This document shows, in pieces, positions 53,028-61,570 of a stretch of 64,000 nucleotides of DNA. The translations under genes were made by a program, and so were the position numbers. Position 1 is the stretch's first letter. Each line of letters begins with the position of its first letter. The notes beneath the pieces are model-generated. The model searched no databases. It was not told the origin of the DNA and saw only the letters and a list, made by a program, of their open reading frames with translations. The DNA is from an uncultured Pontibacter sp. (lineage in GTDB: Bacteria > Bacteroidota > Bacteroidia > Cytophagales > Hymenobacteraceae), in the NCBI GenBank assembly GCA_947499125.1, contig CANMMP010000003.1:1-64000 (forward strand). The letters are read 5' to 3'.

Positions 53028-54083
53028 TTGCAAAGCGAACTATACATGCGGCGTGCGCTGGAACTGGCAAAGTTGGGCAGCGGCTATACGGCTCCTAACC
53101 CGATGGTAGGCTGCGTGATAGTGCATAACGGGCAGATAATCGGCGAAGGCTGGCATCAGAACTATGGTGGCCCACATGCCGAAGTAAATGCCATTGCCAG
53201 TGTGCAGGATAAAAGCTTGCTGCCTGAAAGCCGTGTGTATGTTACACTAGAGCCCTGCTCCCACTTCGGCAAAACTCCTCCCTGCGCTGACTTATTAATA
53301 AACAGCGGCGTGCGCGATGTCGTGATCTGTAACCTGGACCCTAACCCTTTAGTGGCTGGACGTGGTGTGCATAAGCTGCTGGATGCAGGCATAAACGTAG
53401 AAACCGGTTTACTAGAGCAGGAAGGCTATGAAGTAAACAAGCGTTTCTTCACCAGCCATAGTTTAAAGCGGCCTTACATTATACTTAAATGGGCTGAGAC
53501 TGCCGATGGCTTTGTAGCCGGCCCAGGTTGCGAACAACTACAGATAAGTGGCGCATTGGCAAAACGGCTTGTACATAAGTTACGAGCCGAAGAGCAGGCC
53601 ATTATGGTTGGTACCCGTACCGCCCTGCACGACAACCCGCGCCTGAACATCCGGCACTGGAATGGCAAAAACCCGACTCGTATAGTTATAGATCGCCAGC
53701 TGACTTTAGCGCAAACTATAAACCTGTTTGATGGGAGTCAGCCAACTATAGTTTACAATTATAAAAAGCAGGAAGAGCAGGAGAATCTATACTTCGCGCA
53801 ACTACAGGAAAATGAGTCACTGCTGCCTCAGATAATGGCAGATTTGTATAAGCGCAACATAATATCCGTGTTAGTGGAAGGCGGCACTTACTTGCTCGAG
53901 AGCCTATTGAAAGAAAACCTGTGGGACGAAACCTTTATACTTAGAAATACCGCTAAAACTATAGTTGACGGCATAAAAGCTCCTGCTATGGTTTATGGCA
54001 GTTTAACCGCGCAGCAAACATTAGGAACCGATGTACTGTTGCATTACCAAAATAACAATCAGCAATTAACATTCAACAATTAA
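53028..54083 (+). CDS. ribD: Bifunctional riboflavin biosynthesis protein RibD
   Basis: The 351-residue protein carries the deaminase and reductase steps of riboflavin synthesis. The N-terminal deaminase domain holds the zinc motif PHAE and EPCSHFGKTPPCADLL. The C-terminal 5-amino-6-(5-phosphoribosylamino)uracil reductase domain covers about 150-351 (ILKWAETADGFVAG, EEQAIMVGTRTALHDNPRLNIR). I choose TTG 53028 (MQSELYMRRALELAKLG), since it keeps the conserved ELYMRRAL segment; ATG 53046 would trim it. The msrC gene starts four bases after its stop, so the two are cotranscribed. Confidence 0.95.
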   Translation: MQSELYMRRALELAKLGSGYTAPNPMVGCVIVHNGQIIGEGWHQNYGGPHAEVNAIASVQDKSLLPESRVYVTLEPCSHFGKTPPCADLLINSGVRDVVICNLDPNPLVAGRGVHKLLDAGINVETGLLEQEGYEVNKRFFTSHSLKRPYIILKWAETADGFVAGPGCEQLQISGALAKRLVHKLRAEEQAIMVGTRTALHDNPRLNIRHWNGKNPTRIVIDRQLTLAQTINLFDGSQPTIVYNYKKQEEQENLYFAQLQENESLLPQIMADLYKRNIISVLVEGGTYLLESLLKENLWDETFILRNTAKTIVDGIKAPAMVYGSLTAQQTLGTDVLLHYQNNNQQLTFNN

Positions 54084-54087
54084 ACTC

Positions 54088-54570
54088 ATGGCCGAATCGC
54101 TTATAGTTGACCAGACACTTACGAAGGAAGAAAAATACAAAGCCCTGTTGCCTCAGATCGAAGCCTTAACAGCTGGCGAAACCGACCTGATCGCGAACAT
54201 TTCGAATATGGTAGCTGCCCTGAAGCAAGGCTTAGGCTTTTTCTGGGTAGGTGTATACTTTAACAAAGAAGGACAATTAGTACTTGGTCCGTTTCAAGGG
54301 CCGATCGCTTGCACGCGCATACCGTACCACAAAGGCGTTTGCGGCGCCAGCTATACCCACCAGCAAACAATACTGGTACCAGACGTAGAGGCCTTCCCGG
54401 GGCATATTGCCTGCGCCAGCGAATCTAAATCGGAAATAGTTTTACCTGCCATAAAAGATGGTGAAGTGAAGCTGGTACTTGATGTAGACAGCGACAAACT
54501 AAACGACTTCGACGAAGTAGACCAGAAATATCTGGAGCAACTGATGAAGTTGGTGGAAAGCTGGTATTGA
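54088..54570 (+). CDS. msrC: Free methionine-(R)-sulfoxide reductase (GAF domain)
   Basis: The 160-residue GAF-domain enzyme reduces free methionine-R-sulfoxide. The three functional cysteines are Cys75, Cys85 and Cys109 (PIACTRI, KGVCGASY, GHIACASESKSEIVLP). Their spacing of 10 and 24 residues equals that of the E. coli enzyme. The overall length is normal. It is four bases downstream of ribD, a frequent pairing in my experience of Bacteroidota, though the functional link is not evident. Confidence 0.94.
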   Translation: MAESLIVDQTLTKEEKYKALLPQIEALTAGETDLIANISNMVAALKQGLGFFWVGVYFNKEGQLVLGPFQGPIACTRIPYHKGVCGASYTHQQTILVPDVEAFPGHIACASESKSEIVLPAIKDGEVKLVLDVDSDKLNDFDEVDQKYLEQLMKLVESWY

Positions 54571-54599
54571 TTTTTTTGACAAAGGACAAAGGAGTTAAT

Positions 54600-54804
54600 G
54601 CCGCAAGTTTAGCGGCAGCGTAACTTGTGGCTATAGTTGGGGCCAGTTTGTAACTGGCGTTCTGCGGAGTAGAAAAGCAAATGTCCAGAGTTTAAACTAT
54701 AGTTTCATAGTTGCGCCTATAGTTGTTCTTGATTTTGCAAAGCACAGAAGTTACAAACTTCTGGCCATACAACACCACAAGTTACGCTATTGCTAAACTT
54801 GCGG
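54600..54804. repeat. Long inverted pair of a dispersed repeat
   Basis: The left copy runs CCGCAAGTTTAGCG-GCAGCGTAACTTGTGG and then GGCCAGTTTGTAACTGGCG. The right copy is its reverse complement with changes: AGAAGTTACAAACTTCTGGCC then CCACAAGTTACGCTATTGCTAAACTTGCGG. The copies differ at several bases and face each other across about 85 bases. A related element is at 33775-33834. Confidence 0.85.
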
Positions 54805-54930
54805 TATTTACCGTAAAACCCACCCCTACCCCTCCGAGGAGGGGAATTCAGATAAAGCGATTTACAGCGTCTCTACAAATCCTGTAATCCTTGAATCTTA
54901 TAAATCTTAGTTCCTGATTCAGACAAAACC

Positions 54931-54969
54931 AAAAAAGCCACTGCAACTATAGTTTGCAGCGGCCTTTTT
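54931..54969 (-). terminator. Terminator of psd
   Basis: CTGCAA (54941-54946) pairs with TTGCAG (54954-54959), extended outwards by GCC/GGC across a mismatch and by A/T runs. Six T follow on the minus strand, 24 bases past the psd stop. Confidence 0.82.
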
Positions 54970-54992
54970 CAATTATTTCAAAACTATAAAGT

Positions 54993-55676
54993 TTATCCGA
55001 ACAAGGTTGGCGGTGGTGTCTTCAACTGAGCAATTACAGTTTGTCCACCTTTAGTTTTCTGGCCAAGCTCTGCTTTAATTTCAGTATCCAACGGCACGAA
55101 AATATCTACGCGCGAGCCGAATTTAATAAAGCCGAACTCCTCGCCCTGACTTACTTCGTCGCCTTCTTTTACATACCAAACTATACGACGGGCCATGGCT
55201 CCGGCAATCTGGCGAAACAACACCTCAGGGCCGGCAGTTGATTCTACTACCACGGTAGTGCGCTCGTTTTGTGTACTTGATTTGGGGTGCCAGGCTACAA
55301 AGTAGTTACCCGGGTGATACTTAAAATACTTTACAATGCCTGAAACCGGGTTACGCGTAATGTGCACGTTTATCGGCGACATGAAAATAGAGATCTGCTT
55401 GCGCTTGTCCTTAAAATATTCCGGCTCTTCTACTTCCTCAATTACTACTACTTTACCATCGGCAGGGGCAATAATAAGGTCTTCGTGCAGCAGCAGGTTG
55501 CGGTAAGGGCTACGGAAAAACTGTAGTATAAGCAGGAACAGCACAACCGACACACCAGTGAAAATCTTGTTGAAAGTACTATTGCCAGCGTTAAAGTTGT
55601 AGAGCAACAGGTTGATCACAACTAAACCTAACAACGTGAAAAACAGTATCTTCCTTCCTTCTTTATGAATTTTCAT
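54993..55676 (-). CDS. psd: Phosphatidylserine decarboxylase, short form
   Basis: The 227-residue protein has one or two N-terminal membrane helices (about 10-45). The conserved core includes EDLIIAPADGKVVVIEEVEEPEYFK, SIFMSPINVHITRNPVSG and a C-terminal self-cleavage site FGSRVD. There Gly-Ser yields the pyruvoyl prosthetic group. It makes phosphatidylethanolamine from phosphatidylserine in the membrane. The cdsA gene for CDP-diacylglycerol synthesis lies 1.5 kb upstream, with gdhA between, so both are phospholipid genes. Confidence 0.95.
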   Translation of the reverse strand: MKIHKEGRKILFFTLLGLVVINLLLYNFNAGNSTFNKIFTGVSVVLFLLILQFFRSPYRNLLLHEDLIIAPADGKVVVIEEVEEPEYFKDKRKQISIFMSPINVHITRNPVSGIVKYFKYHPGNYFVAWHPKSSTQNERTTVVVESTAGPEVLFRQIAGAMARRIVWYVKEGDEVSQGEEFGFIKFGSRVDIFVPLDTEIKAELGQKTKGGQTVIAQLKTPPPTLFG

Positions 55677-55716
55677 TAGTGTGTTTTGTAATTACTGCAG
55701 CTACTTTATAAGTTAT

Positions 55717-55750
55717 AATAGCCCATCCAGTTTCGTAGATGGGCTATTAT
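55717..55750 (-). terminator. Terminator of gdhA
   Basis: AATAGCCCATC (55717-55727) pairs perfectly with GATGGGCTATT (55738-55748) around a ten-base loop; a few T follow on the minus strand. It lies 52 bases past the gdhA stop. Confidence 0.85.
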
Positions 55751-55799
55751 CTGCATCAAAAATATATAAACTTTCGCTTATTTTTATAAAAATCTTCGC

Positions 55800-57074
55800 T
55801 TAGAAACCGCCACGGTATTTGTACGTCATGGCTACTTTATCGATAGCTACAATGTAGGCAGCTATACGCATTGGTACGTTATACTTCTGCGAAGCGGCAT
55901 AAACACGCTCAAACGACTCGTTCATAATGCGCTCGGCACGCTCGTTTACGCGGTCCAGTGTCCACTTGAAGCCCATGCGGTTCTGTACCCACTCAAAGTA
56001 AGATACGGTAACACCGCCAGAGTTAGCTAAAATATCCGGCACAACCATAATACCTTTTTCGTTGATGATGTTGTCAGCTTTATAAGAAGTTGGTCCGTTA
56101 GCACCTTCTACTATAAGCCTGGCCTGTATCTTATCAACGTTCTTTATCGTGATCACGTCCTCTACGGCAGCCGGTATGATAACATCAACTTTCGTGGTCA
56201 GCAATTCGTCCGGGTCCATCTGCTCGGCGCCTTTGTAGCCTTCCAGTCGGCCGTTGTGCGCATTCTTATACTCGATGGCATCTTCAATATCGATACCGTT
56301 ATCGTTCCAGTAAGCACCACTCACATCACTTACGCCCAATATCTTAACACCACGCTCAGCCATCAGCTTTGCAGCCCATGAGCCTACGTTACCGAAGCCC
56401 TGTATAGCAGCTGTAGATTTTGTAGGGTCCATGCCGAGTTTTTCCATAGCAGCCATAGCCGATACCATAACGCCACGGCCAGTAGCCTCCACGCGGCCAA
56501 GCGAACCACCCAACACAAGCGGCTTACCTGTTACTACGGCATGTACTGTCGAGTTTTTGGTTTTGGAGTATTCGTCCATCAGCCAGGCCATTTCGCGTGG
56601 GCCTGTACCCATATCCGGAGCAGGAATATCCTGGTCAGGACCAAAAAGATCTACCAGAGAAGCTGTGTACGCTCTTGTTAAACGCTCGATCTCGCCAGCC
56701 GACATGGTATAAGGGTCGCAGATGATACCGCCTTTGGCACCACCGTAAGGGATGTCAACCACGGCACACTTCCAGGTCATCCAGGCAGCAAGGGCTTTTA
56801 CCTCATCCAGGAAAACGTCCGGAGCGTAACGGATACCGCCTTTCGACGGGCCCAGTATAGTAGAGTGCACTACACGGTAACCTTCGAACACGCGTACTTT
56901 ACCATCATCCATGGTTACTGGCACGTTCACGATCACCTGGCGGGTAGGTGTTTTGAGTACGTTATATGTTTCTTCATCCAACCCCAATACTTCAGCCGCA
57001 ATATTGAAGCGTGACATCATCGATTCGAATGGGTTCTCCCTATCCTTGATCGGTGCTGGCTCTTTGTATAACAT
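55800..57074 (-). CDS. gdhA: Glutamate dehydrogenase (Glu/Leu/Phe/Val family)
   Basis: The 424-residue protein interconverts glutamate and 2-oxoglutarate with NAD(P). The substrate lysines are in LGPSKGGIRY (Lys78) and MTWKCAVVDIPYGGAKGG (Lys102 and the catalytic Lys114). The Rossmann motif is at GFGNVGSWAAKLMAERG. The size (about 420) and the absence of insertions fit the hexameric class. Leucine or valine dehydrogenase activity is less likely but is not ruled out. The gene is alone with its own terminator. Confidence 0.94.
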   Translation of the reverse strand: MLYKEPAPIKDRENPFESMMSRFNIAAEVLGLDEETYNVLKTPTRQVIVNVPVTMDDGKVRVFEGYRVVHSTILGPSKGGIRYAPDVFLDEVKALAAWMTWKCAVVDIPYGGAKGGIICDPYTMSAGEIERLTRAYTASLVDLFGPDQDIPAPDMGTGPREMAWLMDEYSKTKNSTVHAVVTGKPLVLGGSLGRVEATGRGVMVSAMAAMEKLGMDPTKSTAAIQGFGNVGSWAAKLMAERGVKILGVSDVSGAYWNDNGIDIEDAIEYKNAHNGRLEGYKGAEQMDPDELLTTKVDVIIPAAVEDVITIKNVDKIQARLIVEGANGPTSYKADNIINEKGIMVVPDILANSGGVTVSYFEWVQNRMGFKWTLDRVNERAERIMNESFERVYAASQKYNVPMRIAAYIVAIDKVAMTYKYRGGF

Positions 57075-57171
57075 TATAGTAATCTTTTGATTTGGTCCGT
57101 TTGATTAAGATTTCGGCGGTAAAGGTATATAATTTATACTTACAACCGCCAACTAAACAAGAAACAAAAAA

Positions 57172-57999
57172 TTAGAAAATCTGAAGAAAGGCAACTATGA
57201 AAGGAATAACAATTATTAGGCTGTCGAAACGGTCTAAAATACCGCCGTGGCCCGGCAGCAAAGTACCCGAATCTTTAACATCCAGGCTACGCTTCAGCAT
57301 CGATTCTATCAGGTCGCCGAGCACTCCGAAAACTGACACCAGCACACCTATACCTATCCATTGGTACAAAGCCAGATCGGTTAAATAAACACCCAGCCCA
57401 TACGCTACTGCCAGGGTTAGCAGCATGCCGCCAAACCAACCCTCCCAGGTTTTGCCCGGCGATACCCGCGGAAACAGTTTTCGTCTGCCAAAATTTTTGC
57501 CGGCTATATACGCCCCCGTATCGGAAGCCCAGATAAGTAACATTAGCCCCAGCACCGGGTGCCAGCTATAGCCATCAGGTAAAAAAGCTATTTTGTGCAG
57601 TAAAGCAAAAGGCAGTGCAATGTATATAACGCCCAGTAAGGTAAAAGCTATGTTCGTAAACGGGTTATGCTGCTTACGATACAGCTCCATTACAAAGATG
57701 AGGGCCAGCAACGGTAGCACAAAGTATAGCCATTGGGGCGGAATAAGTTCTTTTTCTATCAGGAAGAAGGCAGCAAACAGCACAATTCCTAAGGCAAGGC
57801 CTATCAGTTTATTTGTCCTGATACCCTGCGCTTCCATCAGGCGGTAAAACTCCAGCTGCCCCAGCACGGTAAGCCCCATAAAAATAAGGGCAAATGTCCA
57901 CTCGCTTATTATAATGCTGCCCACAAAAAGGGCGGCGCCCAACACACCTACTATAAGCCGCTGATTTAAATTACTGAGTCCGGATATTTTGTTGCTCAT
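57172..57999 (-). CDS. cdsA: Phosphatidate cytidylyltransferase
   Basis: The 275-residue integral membrane protein makes CDP-diacylglycerol from phosphatidate and CTP. It has about eight membrane helices. Conserved segments are SDTGAYIAGKNFGRRKLFPRVSPGKTWEG and the signature SMLKRSLDVKDSGTLLPGHGGILDRFDSL, which carries the catalytic Asp pair. A coupled role with psd nearby in phosphatidylethanolamine synthesis is clear. It is 58 bases downstream of the CPBP gene and transcribed in the same direction. Confidence 0.95.
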   Translation of the reverse strand: MSNKISGLSNLNQRLIVGVLGAALFVGSIIISEWTFALIFMGLTVLGQLEFYRLMEAQGIRTNKLIGLALGIVLFAAFFLIEKELIPPQWLYFVLPLLALIFVMELYRKQHNPFTNIAFTLLGVIYIALPFALLHKIAFLPDGYSWHPVLGLMLLIWASDTGAYIAGKNFGRRKLFPRVSPGKTWEGWFGGMLLTLAVAYGLGVYLTDLALYQWIGIGVLVSVFGVLGDLIESMLKRSLDVKDSGTLLPGHGGILDRFDSLIIVIPFIVAFLQIF

Positions 58000-58057
58000 G
58001 TATAGTAGGTATGCTGTTGGTGCTTTAAAGGTATAAAATTATTAGATTGTAAAATAC

Positions 58058-59020
58058 CTATACTTCAGATTCGGGGATAGTTTGCAGCTCGGGCTCGCGG
58101 CGGTCGGGCACTTTTTTAAACTCCCGATACAGGTACCAGATTGCGGCTGCACTAAGTATAACCGACAACAGAACGCTCCACCATTCCATCGGCTCAGTGC
58201 TCTCTACATCAAAGTCGGCGGCGCCAGTCTGGTGCAGGTATAACATAAGCACTGTAAAACCATTATTAAAGAAGTGGGCTATAATAGGTACAATTATGCG
58301 GCCCGACCATAAGTATAAATAGCCGAATAAAACGCCAAGTATAGCACGCGGCAAAAACCCGAAAAACTGTACGTGAATAGCGGCAAATACAAAACCTGCA
58401 ATCCAGATGGCTACATGCGGGTTGCCTAACCAGCGGTGTATCTGTTTCTGTAAAACTCCCCTGAAAACAATCTCTTCGCCAATAGCAGGTATAACCGCGA
58501 TAACTATAAGCCCGACAATCAGCTTAGGAAAGTCATCGAATTTGGCTATCATTTTGGTTAGTTCGGCCAGTTCGTCTTCTTTGGCCCGTGCCCATTGCTC
58601 AAACCCGTTCATAAAATCCGGGAAATCCATGGTAGCATTCCAGTTTATGATAACCGAGTTGGCAGGCATTATCAGTATCATCAGTACACCGGCAAGCAAC
58701 ACCAGCAGCGGGGCAACCGGCAATTTCCAGTTCAGGTAAGGGTCAATTTTATACTTAAGCACCCGCAGCATAACCAACGGCCCAACTATAAACGACATAA
58801 ACTGTATTACGCCCTGCAACAACAGCATAATATTACGCCCGTTCGGGTGAGCCATCGGATCTGTCGCAATCTCCGGGATCTGCATTAGTTTAAGATCGAA
58901 CAGCACACCGGCCAGTATCGCAAATATAAAACTGCCTACAAAATAGCCCGCCATCATGAACGCAAACAGCAAAAGCAGCACGTAAGCAGGGTGTGTCTCT
59001 TTATGGATGAAACCTTTCAT
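58058..59020 (-). CDS. CPBP family intramembrane metalloprotease
   Basis: The protein (about 320 residues) has about eight membrane helices and the CPBP (Abi/CAAX protease-like) motifs. These are GEEIVFRGVLQ with the EExxxR core, FAAIHVQFFGFLPRAILGVLFGYLY, and HFFNNGFTVLM. Such proteases may process prenylated or peptide substrates or act in immunity to bacteriocins. The target is unknown. I choose ATG 59020 (MKGFIHKETHPAYV), since the longer frame to 59125 overlaps the divergent dusB start. cdsA follows in the same direction. Confidence 0.88.
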   Translation of the reverse strand: MKGFIHKETHPAYVLLLLFAFMMAGYFVGSFIFAILAGVLFDLKLMQIPEIATDPMAHPNGRNIMLLLQGVIQFMSFIVGPLVMLRVLKYKIDPYLNWKLPVAPLLVLLAGVLMILIMPANSVIINWNATMDFPDFMNGFEQWARAKEDELAELTKMIAKFDDFPKLIVGLIVIAVIPAIGEEIVFRGVLQKQIHRWLGNPHVAIWIAGFVFAAIHVQFFGFLPRAILGVLFGYLYLWSGRIIVPIIAHFFNNGFTVLMLYLHQTGAADFDVESTEPMEWWSVLLSVILSAAAIWYLYREFKKVPDRREPELQTIPESEV

Positions 59021-59073
59021 ACAGGAGTTTAGGTTAAATTGGTGTAAATTTACGCGAATAATTAAATTTTGCT

Positions 59074-60069
59074 TTGGTAAAGATAGCGAACATAGAATTA
59101 GGCGAGTTCCCGCTGCTGCTTGCACCCATGGAAGACGTGAGCGATCCGCCTTTCAGAAAAGTGTGCAAAGCCAACGGTGCCGACCTGATGTACACCGAGT
59201 TTATTTCCTCTGAGGGTTTGATACGCGACGCAGCTAAAAGTGTGCAAAAACTCGACATTTTTGACTACGAGCGCCCTATTGGTATCCAGATATTTGGGTC
59301 GGATATTGAGTCGATGCGCGAGGCGGCAATTGTGTCGTCGCAGGCTGGGCCCGACCTGATAGATATAAACTATGGTTGCCCTGTAAAGAACGTGGCCTGC
59401 AAAGGTGCCGGTGCGGCCCTGCTGCGCGATATACCTAAAATGGTGAAGATGACCGAGGAAATAGTGAAAGCCACAAACCTGCCGGTTACCGTTAAAACCC
59501 GACTCGGCTGGGACGAAAACACCAAGTTTATAGTTGAGACTGCTGAACGCCTGCAGGACATCGGTATAAAAGCCTTAAGTATACATGGCCGCACCCGCGT
59601 GCAAATGTATAAAGGCGAAGCCGACTGGAGCCTGATTGCGGAAGTAAAGAACAACCCTCGTATGCATATCCCGATCTTCGGAAACGGCGACATCGATTCT
59701 CCGCAGAAGGCGCTGGAATACCGCAACAAATATGGCGTGGATGGTATTATGGTGGGCAGAGCCAGCATTGGTCACCCGTGGATTTTTAACGAGATAAAGC
59801 ACTACATGGCAACCGGCGAGATTTTGCCCGGACCAACCTTGGAAGAGCGTGTAGAAGTTTGCCGACAGCACTTTACGCACTCGCTGGAGTGGAAAGGCGA
59901 TAAGCTGGGTATTTTTGAGATGCGCCGCCACTATACCAATTACTTCAGAGGCTTGCCGCACTTTAAGCCACTCCGCATGAAACTGGTACAGTCCGAAGAC
60001 ATCCAGGAAATTTACGATACGCTGGAAGAAATAGCCCATACCATGAGCTATGAACCCATCGAAAGTTAG
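59074..60069 (+). CDS. dusB: tRNA-dihydrouridine synthase
   Basis: The 331-residue FMN enzyme reduces uridines in the tRNA D-loop. Family features are LLLAPMEDVSDPPFRKVCK, the catalytic Cys in DINYGCPVKNVACKGAGAALL, TVKTRLGWDE and SIHGRTRVQMYKGEADW. FGNGDIDSPQKAL, VDGIMVGRASIGHPWIF and a C-terminal helical tRNA-binding part follow. TTG 59074 is the likely start (MVKIANIELGEFP); no ATG gives the complete N-terminus. The gene diverges from the CPBP gene. Confidence 0.95.
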   Translation: MVKIANIELGEFPLLLAPMEDVSDPPFRKVCKANGADLMYTEFISSEGLIRDAAKSVQKLDIFDYERPIGIQIFGSDIESMREAAIVSSQAGPDLIDINYGCPVKNVACKGAGAALLRDIPKMVKMTEEIVKATNLPVTVKTRLGWDENTKFIVETAERLQDIGIKALSIHGRTRVQMYKGEADWSLIAEVKNNPRMHIPIFGNGDIDSPQKALEYRNKYGVDGIMVGRASIGHPWIFNEIKHYMATGEILPGPTLEERVEVCRQHFTHSLEWKGDKLGIFEMRRHYTNYFRGLPHFKPLRMKLVQSEDIQEIYDTLEEIAHTMSYEPIES

Positions 60070-60101
60070 AAAAAATCCGGACATTAAAAATGCTAAACTA
60101 C

Positions 60102-60141
60102 AAAAACGCCTGTTGCTACCTGCAGCAGGCGCTTTTATTTT
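60102..60141 (+). terminator. Terminator of dusB
   Basis: AACGCCTGTTGC pairs with GCAGCAGGCGCTT with a mismatch and is followed by TTTATTTT. It lies 33 bases past the dusB stop. Confidence 0.85.
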
Positions 60142-60212
60142 GGTCTGAATCTGAACTAAGGTTTATAAGATGAAAGGATTTTAGGATTATGGTATCCGGA
60201 ATTTAGGCCAAC

Positions 60213-60240
60213 TATGTAGAGACGCAATACTTTGCGTGTT
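60213..60240. repeat. GTAGAGACGCAATACTTTGCGT dispersed repeat
   Basis: The element TGTAGAGACGCAATACTTTGCGT pairs its own arms (ACGCAA/TTGCGT). A reverse-complement copy (GTAAAGTATTGCGTCTCTACA) is at 52987-53007 near ribD. Shorter fragments are at 20415 and 54868. Confidence 0.75.
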
Positions 60241-60286
60241 TTCTCTTAGCTTAAGAAGAAGTTTAGAATTTTATAAACCCAATAAA

Positions 60287-60412
60287 TGCCCTTGCTGTGT
60301 GTTTTCACCAGCAAGTAGCCTGATATGCTGAAATGCCCTTGCTGTGTGTTTTCACCAGCAAGTAGAAGTAGCCTGATATGGTGATTGTTGGTGAAAACAC
60401 CAACAATGGCTC
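60287..60412. repeat. Two CCTTGCTG/CAGCAAG hairpins and one GTTGGTG/CACCAAC hairpin
   Basis: The 32-base hairpin unit at 60287-60317 is repeated at 60333-60364 with identical GTGTGTTTTCACC loops. A second hairpin, TTGTTGGTGAAAACACCAACAA, follows at 60386-60407. Related elements lie at 21854-21928. The first hairpin's loop TGTTTTCACCA is the complement of the second's TGGTGAAAACA. Confidence 0.85.
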
Positions 60413-60556
60413 AACTTCCATTATAGCACTGCATGCTGAGAGGCAAAAAAATCATGTTGATCCAAAAATCCTTCAAATCTTAATTTAGAATAAAACCCTG
60501 CTATCTCCTCCCCTTTCCGGACACTAAACTTTTCAATTTTCTAACTATAAAAGCTT

Positions 60557-60564
60557 TACTTTTG
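60557..60564 (+). promoter_or_regulatory. -7 box of the EamA exporter gene
   Basis: TACTTTTG matches TAnnTTTG and is 60 bases before the GTG start at 60624. No clear -33 TTG. Confidence 0.5.
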
Positions 60565-60623
60565 CTCAATTTATGTTTGGCACTTTATAGTTATCAGCCA
60601 TTAAACCGACTACTGCACCACCT

Positions 60624-61508
60624 GTGACCGAGAAAACCGGAATACCACCAATTGCCTGGTTTCTTGTTATTATACTTGCTCTTATATGGGGCACCTCGTT
60701 TATCCTCATCAAAAAAGGACTTGTTGTTTTTAGCTCTGATGAGTTAGGAGCTTGGCGTATTACACTTGCTTGGATCACGCTTTTGCCCTGGGCCATTAAG
60801 CACATCCGGCAGGCAGAGCCACGGCACTGGAAGTTTTTACTGGGCAGCGGTTTACTGGGCAACCTGTTTCCGGCTTTCCTGTTCGCTTATGCCGAAACCC
60901 AGCTTGCCAGTGGCCTGGCCGGCGTACTAAACTCACTTACTGCCCTGTTCACGTTACTGGTTGGAGCTATTTTCTTTCATCAGGCCATCACCTGGATGCG
61001 TATGCTCGGTATCATTATCGGTATTATAGGTACTTCTATCCTTATTTTTTCGGGTGGCGAAAACACCAATTTCGATAACACCATGTACGGCTTATACATT
61101 GTGCTGGCCACTATCTGCTATGGCGGTAGTGTAAACATCATCAAGTTTAAGCTTACCGGTATTAAACCACTGGTTATGTCGAGCCTGGCCCTGACAACGG
61201 TAGGCCCTATTGCACTTGTATACTTGCTTACCACCGATGCTTTAGACAAACTGCAACATACGCCCGGCGCCTGGGAAGCCCTGCTATACATTGCTATACT
61301 GGCTGTTTTCAGTACGGCTGTCGGGTTGGTGCTTTTCAATAAGCTGATCCATATCTCTACTACACTTTTTGCCAGTTCATCTACTTACCTTATACCTATA
61401 GTTGCCCTGATGTGGGGCGTGCTCGACGGCGAAGCAATTCTGATCTGGCATTACCTAGGGATGTTCGTAATTTTAGCCGGCGTATTTATAGTTAACCGGG
61501 CAAAGTAA
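60624..61508 (+). CDS. EamA/DMT family transporter
   Basis: The 294-residue membrane protein has ten predicted helices in two EamA halves (about 10-140 and 155-290). The first starts with FLVIILALIWGTSFILIKKGL. The second ends with IPIVALMWGVLDGEAILIWHYLGMFVILAGVFIVNR. DMT exporters move amino acids, drugs or nucleotide-type metabolites; the substrate is unknown. GTG 60624 is the start (TGACCGAG region). The gene has a promoter and a terminator and is alone. Confidence 0.92.
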   Translation: MTEKTGIPPIAWFLVIILALIWGTSFILIKKGLVVFSSDELGAWRITLAWITLLPWAIKHIRQAEPRHWKFLLGSGLLGNLFPAFLFAYAETQLASGLAGVLNSLTALFTLLVGAIFFHQAITWMRMLGIIIGIIGTSILIFSGGENTNFDNTMYGLYIVLATICYGGSVNIIKFKLTGIKPLVMSSLALTTVGPIALVYLLTTDALDKLQHTPGAWEALLYIAILAVFSTAVGLVLFNKLIHISTTLFASSSTYLIPIVALMWGVLDGEAILIWHYLGMFVILAGVFIVNRAK

Positions 61509-61517
61509 CTTTAACGC

Positions 61518-61546
61518 AAAAGGCTCCCGTAAAACAGGAGCCTTTA
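61518..61546. terminator. Bidirectional terminator between the EamA gene and the type A cargo gene
   Basis: AAAGGCTCC (61519-61527) pairs perfectly with GGAGCCTTT (61537-61545), flanked by A and T runs. It lies between two convergent genes. Confidence 0.88.
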
Positions 61547-61570
61547 AACTATAAGAAGCTAATCAGGTTA

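Larger units (their letters stand above)
54571..54992. other. Repeat-rich intergenic region
   Basis: These 422 bases have no gene. They contain an inverted pair of a CCGCAAGTTTAGCG/CCAGTTTGTAACTGG-type repeat (54600-54660 and 54745-54804) and a C-rich repeat (54816-54849). A GCGTCTCTACA fragment (54868-54878) and the psd terminator (54931-54969) follow. AACTATA/TATAGTT heptamers are also scattered through it. Confidence 0.8.
60070..60623. other. Intergenic region with terminator and dispersed repeats
   Basis: These 554 bases have no convincing gene. They hold the dusB terminator (60102-60141), a GTAGAGACGCAATACTTTGCGT repeat (60213-60240) and two CCTTGCTG...CAGCAAG hairpins with a GTTGGTG...CACCAAC hairpin (60287-60412). 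The EamA promoter follows at 60557. Confidence 0.8.

Noticed and set aside
54571..54992. A small RNA gene suggested by the long inverted pair
   Set aside because: No promoter box or own terminator frames the pair; the copies belong to a dispersed repeat family, so an RNA gene is not needed to explain them.
58058..59125. Longer CPBP protease frame starting at 59125
   Set aside because: The extra 35 codons overlap the dusB start and are not hydrophobic or family-like; ATG 59020 (MKGFIHKE) is a better start.
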